64,000 nucleotides of DNA from Agrobacterium vitis (GCF_014926405.1 NZ_JACXXJ020000004.1:372001-436000); one strand, 5' to 3'. Shown: positions 8,749 through 18,203, counted from the first letter of the stretch. Notes: generated by a model not told the origin, from the sequence alone. Numbers and translations: made by a program.

Positions 8749-10371
8749 ATGACCAAAGCCACGGACACCCTCAATCACTATATTATCGGTGTGGATGTAG
8801 GCACCGGCAGCGCCCGCGCAGGTCTGTTTGATCTCAGCGGTGCGCTTCTTGCCGTTGCCAAACGCGATATTGCCCTGTTTCGCGAAGCGGGCAGCATTGC
8901 CGAGCAATCCAGCACTGATATCTGGGAAGCTGTCTGCGCCGTGGTGCGGCAAGTGGTGGCGTCAGCTGATGATCCGGCGCAAGTGATTGGTCTTGGGTTT
9001 GATGCAACCTGTTCACTGGTGGTGCTGGGTGAGGGCGGGCAACCTCTTGCAATTGGTGCATCCGAATTGCCAGAGCGCGATATCATTGTGTGGATGGATC
9101 AACGCGCAGTCACACAGGCGGAACGCATCAACGCCATCGGCCATGATGTGCTGCGCTATGTCGGTGGCAAAATTTCGCCGGAAATGGAGACGCCCAAAAT
9201 TCTCTGGCTAAAGGAAAACCGGCATCAGACCTTCCAGAATGCTTGGCAGTTTTTTGACCTTGCCGATTTTCTCACCTGGAAGGCAACGGGCGATCTCGCC
9301 CGTTCCACCTGCACAGTGACCTGCAAATGGACCTATCTGGCCCATGAGCAGCGTTGGGACCCAAGCTATTTCCACGCCATTGGGCTTGGCGAACTGGCCG
9401 ACGAGGGCTTCAGCCGCATTGGCCAGCGCATTGTCGAACCCGGAACGCCGCTTGGGCAGGGCCTGACGGAAACCGCCGCTACTGCCATGGGCCTGAAAAC
9501 CGGCACGGCCGTGGCGGCGGGCATGATTGATGCCCATGCCGGTGGCATTGGCACGGTTGGCATTGGCAGCGGGCCAAAAGACAATATGGCCTATGTGTTT
9601 GGCACCTCCTCCTGCACCATGACCTCAACCATTGAGCCCGTGTTTGTGCCCGGCGTCTGGGGGCCATATTACTCGGCCATGGTGCCGGGCATGTGGTTGA
9701 ATGAGGGCGGGCAGAGTGCCGCCGGTGCGGCGATTGATCAATTGCTGGCCTTTCACCCGGCAGCACCAGAGACCGCCGCAAAGGCGCGCAAACAGGGTAT
9801 TGCCCTGCCGGTTCTGTTGGCGCAGGCGGCAGCGGCCAAGGTCAGCGCCCTACCCGATGTCGTGCATTTGGCAAAAGGTCTGCACATCGTGCCGGAATTC
9901 CTCGGCAACCGTGCACCTTTTGCCGATCCCCACGCACGCGCTATCATTGCTGGTCTGGGTATGGACCGGGATTTTGATAGTCTGGTTGCGCTCTATATCG
10001 CGGGCCTGTGCGGCATTGGTTATGGCCTGCGGCAAATCATCGAGACACAGGCCGCATCGGGCGCCTTTATTGAGCGAGTTGTGATCAGCGGTGGCGCTGG
10101 CGAGAGCGATCTGGTGCGGCAGGTGTTGGCCGATGCTTGCAGCAAGCCCGTGGTGGCTGCGGGTCTGGATGAGCCGGTGTTGCTGGGCTCCGCGATTTTG
10201 GGTGCCGTGGCGGGAAAGGCCTTTTCAGGTGTCAGCCAGGCAATGGAAGCTTTAAGCGGCGTAACAAAGACCTATCATCCGCAGGTCGGCGCTTTGGCCA
10301 ATATCCACAAACGCAGATATGGCCATTTCACAACGCTACAGCAACAGGGTAGAGAGCTACGTAACGTGTAG
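8749..10371 (+). CDS. FGGY-family D-ribulokinase
   Basis: 540 residues. It is expected to phosphorylate D-ribulose to D-ribulose 5-phosphate, completing ribitol breakdown into the pentose phosphate pathway. The first phosphate-binding loop GVDVGTGSARAGLFD, the TCTVTCKWTY segment of ribulokinase-type FGGY enzymes, the presumed catalytic Asp in MIDAHAGG, and the C-terminal ISGGAGESDLVRQ signature are seen. It is last in the ribitol operon, 50 bp after the dehydrogenase, and converges with the Fic gene. A kinase for another pentulose cannot be excluded. Confidence 0.87.
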   Translation: MTKATDTLNHYIIGVDVGTGSARAGLFDLSGALLAVAKRDIALFREAGSIAEQSSTDIWEAVCAVVRQVVASADDPAQVIGLGFDATCSLVVLGEGGQPLAIGASELPERDIIVWMDQRAVTQAERINAIGHDVLRYVGGKISPEMETPKILWLKENRHQTFQNAWQFFDLADFLTWKATGDLARSTCTVTCKWTYLAHEQRWDPSYFHAIGLGELADEGFSRIGQRIVEPGTPLGQGLTETAATAMGLKTGTAVAAGMIDAHAGGIGTVGIGSGPKDNMAYVFGTSSCTMTSTIEPVFVPGVWGPYYSAMVPGMWLNEGGQSAAGAAIDQLLAFHPAAPETAAKARKQGIALPVLLAQAAAAKVSALPDVVHLAKGLHIVPEFLGNRAPFADPHARAIIAGLGMDRDFDSLVALYIAGLCGIGYGLRQIIETQAASGAFIERVVISGGAGESDLVRQVLADACSKPVVAAGLDEPVLLGSAILGAVAGKAFSGVSQAMEALSGVTKTYHPQVGALANIHKRRYGHFTTLQQQGRELRNV

Positions 10372-10460
10372 ATGGACTGAATATCCTTGGGGTTCTCCGA
10401 CACCTGGACGAAACGACGAGCAGACAATCCGATCGAAATGTTGGCCTCTTGAAATGATGG

Positions 10461-11567
10461 TCAGCTTTGGAGTCTTAGGGTGTATCGCGTGTGTCGCCGC
10501 TCTCCGGTGCGCGTGAATGCACCGATCTCGACAAGGTGCTGGAGGTCACGCGTTGCTGTCGCACGCGATGTGGACGTGATTGAAATGTAATTTTCCGCGC
10601 TCAACCCGCCTTTAAAACCAGCAATACCCTCTCGAAAAATACGGGCGATGACTTTTTCCTGGCGTTCATTAAGCCGGTCCCGAAACCGATCGTAGAATTT
10701 TGCCTTTTGAATGAAGAAGGCAATACGATCAATCGTTGCCTGTTGGGCCTCCAGGATTGTCTGCGAAAAATAGACAATCCATCCGGTGATATCGAGCTTT
10801 CGCTGATGGCGTTCAAGTTCGCAGTAATAGGCCTTTCGGTCACGCTCAATTGTAAAGGCAAGCGAAATCAGACTTGGTTGCCCAATGTTCTGTGCTAGCG
10901 ATTTTTCAGCTAACGCGCGTCCAATTCTACCGTTACCGTCCTCAAAGGGATGGATGCTTTCGAAATAGAGGTGTCCGATGGCTGCGCGGGTCAGCGCAGA
11001 TAATGGAGTTGACCCGCCTGGCCCCGACCGATTGAACCAGTCGATGAAAAGCGCCATTTCCGCAGCCACCTGGCTGGATGGCGGTGCCTCAAAATGGATT
11101 ATAGGCTTGTCCAGGCGACCTGAGACGATCTGCATGGCATCATTGTGGCGACGATAGGAGCCAACTGTTTCGATATATCGGTTTCCCGCCATCAGCATCG
11201 CGTGCCAATGGAAAAGGTCCTCATGCTGGAGTGGGCCGGACCAATTTTTATAGACGTCGGCCATCATCTCTGCGATCCCGCGCTCTTGCGGTCGGACCGG
11301 ACGATTGTCTGTGTTGAGACCAAATTGTCGGCGCAGCGACGACTGGACGCTTGCTCGATCCAGGAACTCACCTTCGATCTCCGACGTTTTGATGGCTTCG
11401 TCGCTCAGCAACTCAATCCGCAATTGGTTGCTGTCGTCGTCACTGAAATGCCTGACAGCACCGATAACCTCACCGGATGACTGGAGAAACCTTTGCTCCA
11501 AAGGGGCCATGTTCTCAATGTCATAGGAGAAGTTTGGCCAATCGGGCAGTTGCCAGTTCCATTGCAT
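10461..11567 (-). CDS. Fic-family AMP-transferase with N-terminal inhibitory helix and C-terminal wHTH
   Basis: 368 residues. An N-terminal DUF4172-like segment (WNWQLPDWPNFSYD) is followed by the auto-inhibitory motif TSEIEG at residues 61-66 ([ST]xxxE[GN], class II Fic), the Fic core with the intact active site HPFEDGNGRIGR at 206-217, and a C-terminal winged helix (about 310-365, ITSTSRATATRDLQHLVEIG). Known relatives transfer AMP to protein hydroxyls; the target here is unknown. The wHTH and the palindrome around its ribosome-binding site (11568-11594) suggest self-regulation. It is unlinked in function to its neighbours. Confidence 0.9.
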   Translation of the reverse strand: MQWNWQLPDWPNFSYDIENMAPLEQRFLQSSGEVIGAVRHFSDDDSNQLRIELLSDEAIKTSEIEGEFLDRASVQSSLRRQFGLNTDNRPVRPQERGIAEMMADVYKNWSGPLQHEDLFHWHAMLMAGNRYIETVGSYRRHNDAMQIVSGRLDKPIIHFEAPPSSQVAAEMALFIDWFNRSGPGGSTPLSALTRAAIGHLYFESIHPFEDGNGRIGRALAEKSLAQNIGQPSLISLAFTIERDRKAYYCELERHQRKLDITGWIVYFSQTILEAQQATIDRIAFFIQKAKFYDRFRDRLNERQEKVIARIFREGIAGFKGGLSAENYISITSTSRATATRDLQHLVEIGAFTRTGERRHTRYTLRLQS

Positions 11568-11594
11568 GAGTTATAGCCGCCTTTTCTATAACTC
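11568..11594 (-). promoter_or_regulatory. Palindrome bracketing the Fic ribosome-binding site
   Basis: GAGTTATAG (11568-11576) and CTATAACTC (11586-11594) are perfect complements. Read on the minus strand, the 9-base loop (AAAAGGCGG) holds the only Shine-Dalgarno-like sequence, and the second arm touches the ATG. It may be an operator for the protein's own wHTH domain or an mRNA hairpin that presents the ribosome site in its loop. Confidence 0.6.
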
Positions 11595-11973
11595 AAAATT
11601 ATGCTGATTGATGAGCTATTGCAAGTCATTCTATCGATCATCTGGGCTTGAAATCTGCTGTGTACCGTTTGTCAAAGATCCACTTTCATTACCGCTCGCC
11701 TCCGACACGAGGTCGACAGAATGGAATTCAAGCATTCCAAGACATGATCGTTCCTAACATCAGTCGGAACTGTGGACCCGTTCACACTCTCTTTCGTAGC
11801 TTTGTCCGGCGATCAAGAATGAGGTGATCGACTTTTTCGGAGCGCGCATGATCGGGATCGCTTTCGGCGGCGCTGGTCAGGATTAACTCACCCAGTTTTG
11901 CCTGAACGGCCTTGCCGTATGCGCAGTCGCCCCCATGGCCTGGATTGAAAGAGGTCGTTATAATTGGGCCACA
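11595..11973. other. Gene-poor interval between the Fic and oxidoreductase genes
   Basis: About 380 bp without a complete gene. The right part (11782-11973) carries a minus-strand open frame without a start codon, listed separately. The left part (11595-11780) shows no feature that I can support beyond the likely promoter of the Fic gene. Confidence 0.5.
11782..11973 (-). pseudogene. Start-less open frame following an in-frame TGA, possible gene remnant
   Basis: Directly after the TGA of the oxidoreductase gene the same frame stays open for about 63 codons and looks protein-like (HARSEKVDHLILDRRTKLRK before its TGA at 11782-11784). No ATG, GTG or TTG start lies in the frame. It could be a decayed gene, a C-terminal extension lost by a stop mutation, or a chance frame. 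Family not recognised. Confidence 0.25.
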
Positions 11974-12888
11974 TCATGCGATTTGCAGGACGATTTTGCC
12001 GCGAGTATGCCCGTCTTCGGAAAGTTCAAGCGCCTCCTTGACGCTCTCGAACGGAAGGACAGTGGCGACGTAAGGCTTCACCTTATCTGCTTCTATCAAT
12101 TCCCGGATCTGCGTGAGTTGCTCCGAATTTGGCACGCACTGCACCCTCGCAACGCCGACGCCATGCTGCTTGTCTTCGTCAGAAGGAAAGGCGACCGCCG
12201 TCACCAGGAAGCCATCCTGCCTCAGGGTGGTGAATGCTCGCTTGAATGTCTCGCCTCCAACCGTGTCAAAGACGACGTCCATGTCACGAACGATGTTTTC
12301 GAAAGGCTGCCTGGTGTAATCGACGAACTCGTCGGCGCCGAGGCTGCGGACATACTCCTTGTTTCGAGCGGACGCCATCGCGGTGACATGCGCGCCTCGG
12401 GCCTTCGCAAGCTGAACTGCCAGGGAGCCGACGCCGCCCGAGCTGTTTGTGATGAACACGTGCTGGCCGGTCGAAAGTTTGGCAACGTCAAACATGGCCT
12501 GCCACGCGGTTAATGCTCCGAGCGGCGTAGCAGCCGTTTCGATAAAATCGAGGGTGGAGGGCTTGCGCGCGACATCCGTCGTTTTGGCGATCGCATACTG
12601 CGCGAAACCTCCCTGTTTGATAACGCCGTAGACGCCGTCGCCTCGATTGAATTCGGTGACGCCTGGTCCAAGTTTTTCGACAATGCCTGCAATCTCTCCG
12701 CCCAGATGGATTGGCAAGGTCATCCCCATTCGCTGGCCAGCGCCACTGCGAATCTTCCAATCCACAGGGTTGACGCCTGCCGCATGGACTTTAACCAGCA
12801 CTTCGCCTGCTTTCGGCTCAGGACATTTGACCTCGGCATATTTAAGCACGCTGTTGTCGCCATATTCGTTGATAATGATTGCTTTCAT
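11974..12888 (-). CDS. NADPH-dependent quinone oxidoreductase-like protein (zinc-free MDR family)
   Basis: 304 residues. Medium-chain dehydrogenase/reductase fold: the GroES-like part holds [15 protein letters not shown], typical of zinc-less quinone oxidoreductases, and the Rossmann part holds [18 protein letters not shown]. It probably reduces quinones or enones with NADPH. The start is set at ATG 12888, because the open frame upstream of it overlaps the divergent regulator and has no ribosome site. The AraC gene 55 bp away on the other strand is the likely regulator. Confidence 0.85.
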   Translation of the reverse strand: MKAIIINEYGDNSVLKYAEVKCPEPKAGEVLVKVHAAGVNPVDWKIRSGAGQRMGMTLPIHLGGEIAGIVEKLGPGVTEFNRGDGVYGVIKQGGFAQYAIAKTTDVARKPSTLDFIETAATPLGALTAWQAMFDVAKLSTGQHVFITNSSGGVGSLAVQLAKARGAHVTAMASARNKEYVRSLGADEFVDYTRQPFENIVRDMDVVFDTVGGETFKRAFTTLRQDGFLVTAVAFPSDEDKQHGVGVARVQCVPNSEQLTQIRELIEADKVKPYVATVLPFESVKEALELSEDGHTRGKIVLQIA

Positions 12889-12943
12889 GTCTTCGCTCTC
12901 GGTTGTTGAGGTTTTGGTGTCGGCTCGACCATCGACAAGTCCT

Positions 12944-13777
12944 ATGCTAGACGAACACCTTATCGATGTTCTGCCAATCTCCATCGCCGAAAAGCCAATC
13001 ATGCCCAGACATCCTTTCACCTTTCAGCGAGGCTTCAAACAACGCGGCGAAGGCTTGCCAATCCATGCCCACGACGAGGCGCAACTCACCTTTGCCGCAT
13101 CTGGGATGGTGCAGGTTCACACTGAGGAAGGCCGGTGGCTGGTACCTTCACAGCTCGCAGTCTGGATTCCCGCTCGCGTTCCCCATCGCGTCGATGTCTT
13201 GACGGACGCCGAATTATGGATGGTCCATTGGGAGCCATCGGCGGCGCAAGAATGGGCGCCTCCGGTACCGCTCGATCAGACATTCGCTTTACGCGTGACC
13301 CCGCTCATGCAGTCTTTGCTCGAGGCGGCCTTCATGGCCGATGTCAGCCGAGAGAAGGGGGAACTCGTAGCCAAGCTCATGCTGCACGAACTGACGTCAA
13401 CGGCCCACGCGCCAACATTCCTCCCCCTGCCGACAAGCACAATCGGGCTTCGGGTCGCCGACATGGCTCTCACCGATCATCAGAGCCTGATGAGCATAGA
13501 TGAATTTGCATCGCGGGCCGCGACATCCGTGCGAACCTTAAGCCGATTGTTTCCTTCGGAGACAGGGTTGACCTTCAAGGCCTGGCGACAACGGGCACGG
13601 ATCGTGCAGTCGATGGATCTACTCGCCAAGGGAAAGCCAATCGCCCGCGTGGCTGCCGACTTCGGGTTTTCCAGTGCCGCTTCGTTCTCGCACGCTTTCC
13701 GGCAGGTCACGGCCATGACGCCAACCCAGTTTATGGGGGTGAAACCTTTAGCCTGGAGTCTGTCACGTTCAGATTGA
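12944..13777 (+). CDS. AraC-family regulator with cupin sensor domain
   Basis: 277 residues from ATG 12944 (a second ATG at 13001 gives 258 and is as good; neither has a strong ribosome site). The N-terminal half is a cupin-like domain with [12 protein letters not shown] and [10 protein letters not shown], and the C-terminal half has the two AraC helix-turn-helices ([16 protein letters not shown] and [15 protein letters not shown]). It is divergent from the oxidoreductase gene and probably controls it. Its 3' end runs into the palindromic repeat at 13756-13790. Confidence 0.82.
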   Translation: MLDEHLIDVLPISIAEKPIMPRHPFTFQRGFKQRGEGLPIHAHDEAQLTFAASGMVQVHTEEGRWLVPSQLAVWIPARVPHRVDVLTDAELWMVHWEPSAAQEWAPPVPLDQTFALRVTPLMQSLLEAAFMADVSREKGELVAKLMLHELTSTAHAPTFLPLPTSTIGLRVADMALTDHQSLMSIDEFASRAATSVRTLSRLFPSETGLTFKAWRQRARIVQSMDLLAKGKPIARVAADFGFSSAASFSHAFRQVTAMTPTQFMGVKPLAWSLSRSD

Positions 13778-13790
13778 ACCAGACAGACTC
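13756..13790. repeat. Palindromic intergenic repeat, probable bidirectional terminator
   Basis: Outer arms 13756-13764 and 13782-13790 (GAGTCTGTC/GACAGACTC) and inner arms GTTCA/TGAAC form one long hairpin that overlaps the end of the AraC gene. On the plus strand it is followed by a T-rich stretch (TAAATTCTCTTGTTTTCG). It lies between convergent genes. The sequence resembles intergenic palindromes I recall from rhizobial genomes. Confidence 0.6.
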
Positions 13791-13837
13791 TAAATTCTCT
13801 TGTTTTCGTTTGTGTTTTCGGAAAAATCGGTTTTCCC

Positions 13838-13856
13838 TTTTCCCTGACAAACTCTA
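13838..13856. repeat. 19-bp repeat, copy 1 (supplies the stop codon of the ribokinase gene)
   Basis: TTTTCCCTGACAAACTCTA is identical to 25819-25837. In both places the terminal CTA is the complement of a minus-strand TAG stop. It is probably the end of a mobile or palindromic intergenic element together with 13756-13790. Confidence 0.7.
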
Positions 13857-14753
13857 AAGGCGTTCAGCTTCTGGTGTCGCAACCAGTTTTGCGGCTTCGA
13901 TATTTGCCAGTGAAAGTGCGTCGCGCATCGATTTTCCTGTGGCGAGGGTTGCGGCCATCACGCCGATGAACATGTCGCCGGCTCCGTGCGTGCTTTCCAC
14001 TTTCACCTTCACGGCAGGCAGGACAATTTCGTCTCCGCCTCGACTTGCGTAGGCGACACCCGCGCCGCCTGCGGTGACCACAACGTCCGGGAAGTTCGCC
14101 AACAGCCTCCTTGCCGCTTCCAATGCGCCATCGAGCGTTTCGACAACCGGGACACCCGCCAGCATTTCAGCCTCGATGGCGTTGACGACGATGATGTCTA
14201 TCAGGTTCTGAAGGTCGGCTGACAAGGCGCGCGCCGGTGCGGCATTGATCAGGACGCGGCCCCCAGCCTGCCGGACGGCCCTTGCTGCGGCGACATTGGC
14301 GGCGTCGGGGATCTCGTTCTGCAAGACAAGAACCGTTGTCCGGCCCAGCAGATCGGCTGCGGCTGCGACATCCTGATCGCCAAGCGTCAGGTTGGCGCCG
14401 GACACAATAACGGCACCGTAATCGCCCTGCGCATCGAAAATTGCCACGCTCATGCCGGTGGCGTGGCCGGTCGACGCTGCCGCGTCGCGCCGCACGAAGC
14501 GATCATCAACCTGTCGGCGTTTAAGATTTTCCAACAGAAACCGTCCGAATTCGTCGTCGGCAACAGCGCCGATCATGAAGGTCGAGACGCCGGCCTGTGC
14601 TGCCGAGACAGCCTGATTGCCACCCTTGCCGCCGCTTTTGGGATGCCAGGACGTGCCTGCAACAGTTTCTCCCTGACGTGGCCGGTCTGGACCGAAGACC
14701 GCGATATCATAATGCAGGCTGCCGAAAACGGTGACGATAGGCGAGGATGTCAT
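13854..14753 (-). CDS. PfkB-family carbohydrate kinase (ribokinase-like)
   Basis: 299 residues. The N-terminal glycine-rich signature GGKGGNQAVSAAQAG and the C-terminal active-site loop are present; the usual DTTGAGD reads STHGAGDMF here, keeping the catalytic Asp but altering the flanking residues. It should phosphorylate the sugar imported by the CUT2 system upstream. ATG 14753 overlaps the stop of the RpiR gene (ATGA), so the two are co-translated. The sugar is unknown; ribose or an epimer is a guess. The stop codon lies inside a repeat. Confidence 0.85.
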   Translation of the reverse strand: MTSSPIVTVFGSLHYDIAVFGPDRPRQGETVAGTSWHPKSGGKGGNQAVSAAQAGVSTFMIGAVADDEFGRFLLENLKRRQVDDRFVRRDAAASTGHATGMSVAIFDAQGDYGAVIVSGANLTLGDQDVAAAADLLGRTTVLVLQNEIPDAANVAAARAVRQAGGRVLINAAPARALSADLQNLIDIIVVNAIEAEMLAGVPVVETLDGALEAARRLLANFPDVVVTAGGAGVAYASRGGDEIVLPAVKVKVESTHGAGDMFIGVMAATLATGKSMRDALSLANIEAAKLVATPEAERL

Positions 14754-15625
14754 GGAAGGCGATCTTTGCGTTTGGAGGTGACGGCGGACATGGTGCGGTC
14801 GAGATTGCGCTCGGCGGCCTGATAGTCGCGCTGGGCGACGGCGACGAAAATGGCGTCGAGAATATTGAGCTGCGCAATGCGCGCCGCGGCATTTTCCCCC
14901 ATCAAAGGCGAGCCTTGTGCGGTGGAACACAAGACCACGTCGGCGGACTGGGCGAGCGCGGAGGAACCGTAATTGGTCACGGCAATGGTGCTGGCGCCAT
15001 TCCTGCGGGCAAGTTGCAGGGCCTCGATCACGGCAATCGTATTGCCCGAATGCGAAAAGCCAATGGCGACATCGGTATCGCCAAGAAGGGCTGCCGACAT
15101 CAGCATCATGTGTGAATCATCGAAGACGCTGGCGCGCACGCCAATTCTCAAAAACTTGTGGGCCACATCCCGGGCGATCTGCGCCGAGCCGCCGACGCCG
15201 TAGAAATCCCGGTTTCGAGCCTTATGGATCATGTCCGCCGCCTGGTCGAAGGCTGCCATGTCCAGAATGGCGAGTGTTTCCTCAAGGGCGTGGATCGAGG
15301 TGCGAAAGACTTTCTGGACGATTTCAAGCGAGGTATCGTCAACGGACAATTCCTGATGCATTTCGGTGGTCGGCTGGCGGTTATACTGGCTGACGGAAGA
15401 CCGGAAATCCCGAAAGCCGGAAAAACCGAGCTTCTTGGTGATCTTCACCACCATGGCCTCCGAAACACCGGCATTTTCGGCGATTTGCTTCAGCGAGGTC
15501 TCCTCGCTGAAATCACGCATGCCGAAGACCGTATCCACGACCTTTGCTTCCAGCGGCGTCAGCATTGGCATCATCATGCGAATGCGCGGCCCCACCGCCT
15601 TCATGTCAAAGCCATCAGCGTTCAT
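14750..15625 (-). CDS. RpiR-family regulator (HTH plus SIS domain)
   Basis: 291 residues. The N-terminal RpiR helix-turn-helix (TSLKQIAENAGVSEAMVVKITKKLGFSGFRDFR) is followed by a SIS sugar-phosphate-binding domain (FYGVGGSAQIARDVAHKF, GFSHSGNTIAVIEA). It lies inside the operon between the permease and the kinase, overlapping both by 4 bp. It probably senses the phosphorylated sugar and controls the CUT2 operon, and perhaps also the CUT1 operon further upstream. Confidence 0.88.
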   Translation of the reverse strand: MNADGFDMKAVGPRIRMMMPMLTPLEAKVVDTVFGMRDFSEETSLKQIAENAGVSEAMVVKITKKLGFSGFRDFRSSVSQYNRQPTTEMHQELSVDDTSLEIVQKVFRTSIHALEETLAILDMAAFDQAADMIHKARNRDFYGVGGSAQIARDVAHKFLRIGVRASVFDDSHMMLMSAALLGDTDVAIGFSHSGNTIAVIEALQLARRNGASTIAVTNYGSSALAQSADVVLCSTAQGSPLMGENAAARIAQLNILDAIFVAVAQRDYQAAERNLDRTMSAVTSKRKDRLP

Positions 15626-16599
15626 TCCCGTCCCCTTGTCGCGCGATCAATCATCATTGCGACAAGGATTATAAGGCCGGTGGCGAGCAGTTGATAGAAG
15701 GCCTGGACATTCATCAGCGTCAAACCATTGCGCATGGCACCCAGGATAATGGCGCCAAGAATGGTGCCGACAATACTGCCCTTGCCGCCCATCAGCGATG
15801 CACCGCCAATCGCCGCTGCTGCAATTGCATCCAGCTCCCAGAGATTGCCGAGAATGGGCTCGGCTGCGCCAAGACGGCCAATCAGGATGAGAGAGGCGAG
15901 TGCGGCCAGCCCGCCGGAAATCACATAGGCGGTGATCTTGGTACGGGCGATTGGAACGCCTGCGACGTAAGCAGCCTCTTCATTGCCGCCGACTGCCATC
16001 AGGTATTCACCGATAGGCGTCTTCTTGAGCAGCACCCAGGCGGCGACCGAAACACCGGCAACGATCAACACCGGGATGGGCAGGCCGATCAGGGTTCCAT
16101 TGAACAGCGCCCGAAAGCCAGGTGGAATGCCCAGCACCGGATTGCCACCGGTGAAGATCAGCGCGATGGCTCGGTAGGTGCTCAGTGTCCCCAGCGTCAC
16201 GATGAAGGGTTGCAGGCCGATATAGGCGACAAGCACGCCATTAATAAAGCCGCATACCGCGCCGACACCAAGCCCGGCGAGAATCGCCAAAGGAATGGGC
16301 GTGCCGCCCAGCAGCAGCGTCGCGGTCATCACGGCGGCAATGGCAGCGGTCGGCCCGACCGATAGATCGATGCCGCCTGAAATGATCACCAGCGTCATGC
16401 CCAGCGCCAGGCAGGCATTGATGCTGGATTGCTGGAGAATATTGGTCAGGTTGCGCTCCGACAGGAAGCCGGGAACGAGCGCTGCAAATACCGCCATGAT
16501 GACGATGAGGCCGATCAGCGTTCCGGCGTCACGCAACGAGACGGAAAACCGGCGAAAGGTCGGGACCGATTGGCTGGCGGCGGATGAAGAGGCGGTCAT
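15622..16599 (-). CDS. Sugar ABC transporter permease (CUT2, RbsC-like)
   Basis: 325 residues with about nine or ten hydrophobic segments. GGIDLSVGPTAAI, the loop VGGNEEAAYVAGVPIARTK and GGASLMGGKGSIVGT are the conserved RbsC-type motifs. ATG 16599 is preceded by GAGAGGA; upstream in-frame codons overlap the ATPase gene. It forms the inner-membrane channel with the ATPase (19 bp upstream) and the binding protein at 18204-19268. Confidence 0.9.
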   Translation of the reverse strand: MTASSSAASQSVPTFRRFSVSLRDAGTLIGLIVIMAVFAALVPGFLSERNLTNILQQSSINACLALGMTLVIISGGIDLSVGPTAAIAAVMTATLLLGGTPIPLAILAGLGVGAVCGFINGVLVAYIGLQPFIVTLGTLSTYRAIALIFTGGNPVLGIPPGFRALFNGTLIGLPIPVLIVAGVSVAAWVLLKKTPIGEYLMAVGGNEEAAYVAGVPIARTKITAYVISGGLAALASLILIGRLGAAEPILGNLWELDAIAAAAIGGASLMGGKGSIVGTILGAIILGAMRNGLTLMNVQAFYQLLATGLIILVAMMIDRATRGRE

Positions 16600-16618
16600 G
16601 GAGAAAGATCCTCTCTGT

Positions 16619-18139
16619 TTATGCAGGATGTGCGATGGCGGTAGCACCGGCACTCGCTCCTGGAATGGCGTGGGCGAGAATGGCGCTTTCCGTCAGCTGT
16701 TCGCGCAAGATTTCAGCCGCGATCTGCCCTTCCCGCATCACCAGGACCCGGTCGGAGAGCCGGATGACTTCGGGAAGCTCGGAGGAAACGACGATGATCG
16801 AATGGCCTTCGCGGGCCAGGGCTTCGATCAATTGGTAGATCTCGGATTTTGCCCCGACATCGATGCCGCGTGTCGGCTCATCGAACAGCAGGATCTGCGA
16901 TTTGGCCGCCAGCCAGCGGGCAATAATGGCCTTTTGCTGGTTGCCGCCGCTGAACAGACGGATAGGACGATCAAGCTGAAACGGCCGCAGATTGACACGC
17001 TTCAGCAAATCCTGCGCGCTGGCGCGCAGTTTTCCGGTGCGGATCAGACCGGCAGCGGAAAAGCTGGGAAGCGAGGCGAGCGCCATGTTCAAGCTGACCG
17101 GGCGCAAGGGGATAATACCTTCGCGCTTGCGCTCCTCCGGCACAAGGCCGATTCCTGCCGCGATTGCGTCACGGGGATTGCGCAGGCTGACACTCTTGCC
17201 ATCGATGGTAATAGACCCCTCGCTCAGACGATCGACACCGGCGATCAGCCGCAGCAATTCCGTACGCCCCGAGCCGACCAGCCCGGCAATGCCCAACACT
17301 TCACCCCTTTTCAGGGTGAAGGAGACATTTTTGATCTTGGTGGCTGAAGACAGATTGCTGGCTTGCAGCCTGACCTGATCAGTTACGAAGGAATGATGGG
17401 TTTCCTGCATCAGTTCACGCCCTACCATCATGGCAATGACCTGTTTTTCCGATGTGGCTTTCATATCAACGATGCCAACGAGCTTGCCATCTCGCATGAC
17501 GCTGGCGCGCTGGCAGATACGGAAAGCCTCGTCCATCTTATGCGAAACATAAATAATCGACACGCCGCTGGCCGAGAGATCGGCAATCACCTCAGCCAGC
17601 CGGTCGAACTCGCTCGGCGTCAAGCTGGAGGTCGGCTCATCCATGGCGATGACCTTGGCCTTGTCGAGCAGTGCGCGGCCGATCTCGACAATCTGCCGCT
17701 GCGCGACTTTCAGGCTGGAGATGGGCGCGGCGACGTCAATGCTGCGATCGATCATCGACAGCGCTTCGGCGGCCCGCTGTTCCTGCTCCCTGCGCGAAAC
17801 GAAAAGCCCGCCCATATGGGTCAGCGAATGGCCAAGAAACATGTTCTGGGCAACACTCAGATGCGGAACCTGTTGAAGTTCCTGATGGATCATCGCGATG
17901 CCAGCCTGTCTTGCATCCAGCGGCTTGCGAAATGCGACAGCTACGCCATCGACGAAAACACTGCCGGAGGTTGGCCGGAAGACGCCGGACAGAATGCGCA
18001 GAAGCGTTGATTTTCCGGCGCCGTTTTCACCCAGCAGCCCGTGAATTTCTCCGGGAGCGACGTCAAAGCTCACCTCCGTCAGCGCGTTGACGCCCGGAAA
18101 GCTCTTGGAGATTGTTTCAAATCCCAGTCTCGGCACCAT
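16619..18139 (-). CDS. Sugar ABC transporter ATP-binding protein (CUT2, double NBD, RbsA-like)
   Basis: 506 residues with two nucleotide-binding domains, the standard RbsA/MglA layout. The first has Walker A GENGAGKST, signature LKVAQRQIVEIGRALL and Walker B VIAMDEPTSSL. The second has a degenerate Walker A (GLVGSGRTE) and signature LFSGGNQQKAIIARWLA with FDEPTRGIDVG, as is normal for the family. A GGAGGAGG site stands before the ATG. It follows the binding-protein gene across a stem-loop. Confidence 0.92.
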   Translation of the reverse strand: MVPRLGFETISKSFPGVNALTEVSFDVAPGEIHGLLGENGAGKSTLLRILSGVFRPTSGSVFVDGVAVAFRKPLDARQAGIAMIHQELQQVPHLSVAQNMFLGHSLTHMGGLFVSRREQEQRAAEALSMIDRSIDVAAPISSLKVAQRQIVEIGRALLDKAKVIAMDEPTSSLTPSEFDRLAEVIADLSASGVSIIYVSHKMDEAFRICQRASVMRDGKLVGIVDMKATSEKQVIAMMVGRELMQETHHSFVTDQVRLQASNLSSATKIKNVSFTLKRGEVLGIAGLVGSGRTELLRLIAGVDRLSEGSITIDGKSVSLRNPRDAIAAGIGLVPEERKREGIIPLRPVSLNMALASLPSFSAAGLIRTGKLRASAQDLLKRVNLRPFQLDRPIRLFSGGNQQKAIIARWLAAKSQILLFDEPTRGIDVGAKSEIYQLIEALAREGHSIIVVSSELPEVIRLSDRVLVMREGQIAAEILREQLTESAILAHAIPGASAGATAIAHPA

Positions 18140-18161
18140 ATTTCACCTCCTCCTGCAAGAC

Positions 18162-18194
18162 ACGCACTGCCAACCCTGAAAGCTGGCAGTGCGT
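18162..18194 (-). other. Intercistronic stem-loop after the CUT2 binding-protein gene
   Basis: Perfect 11-bp arms 18162-18172 and 18184-18194 (ACGCACTGCCA and its complement) with an 11-base loop, 10 bp after the stop codon and just before the ATPase ribosome site. No T-run. Probable mRNA stabiliser or attenuator. Confidence 0.7.
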
Positions 18195-18203
18195 TAACCT
18201 CGA

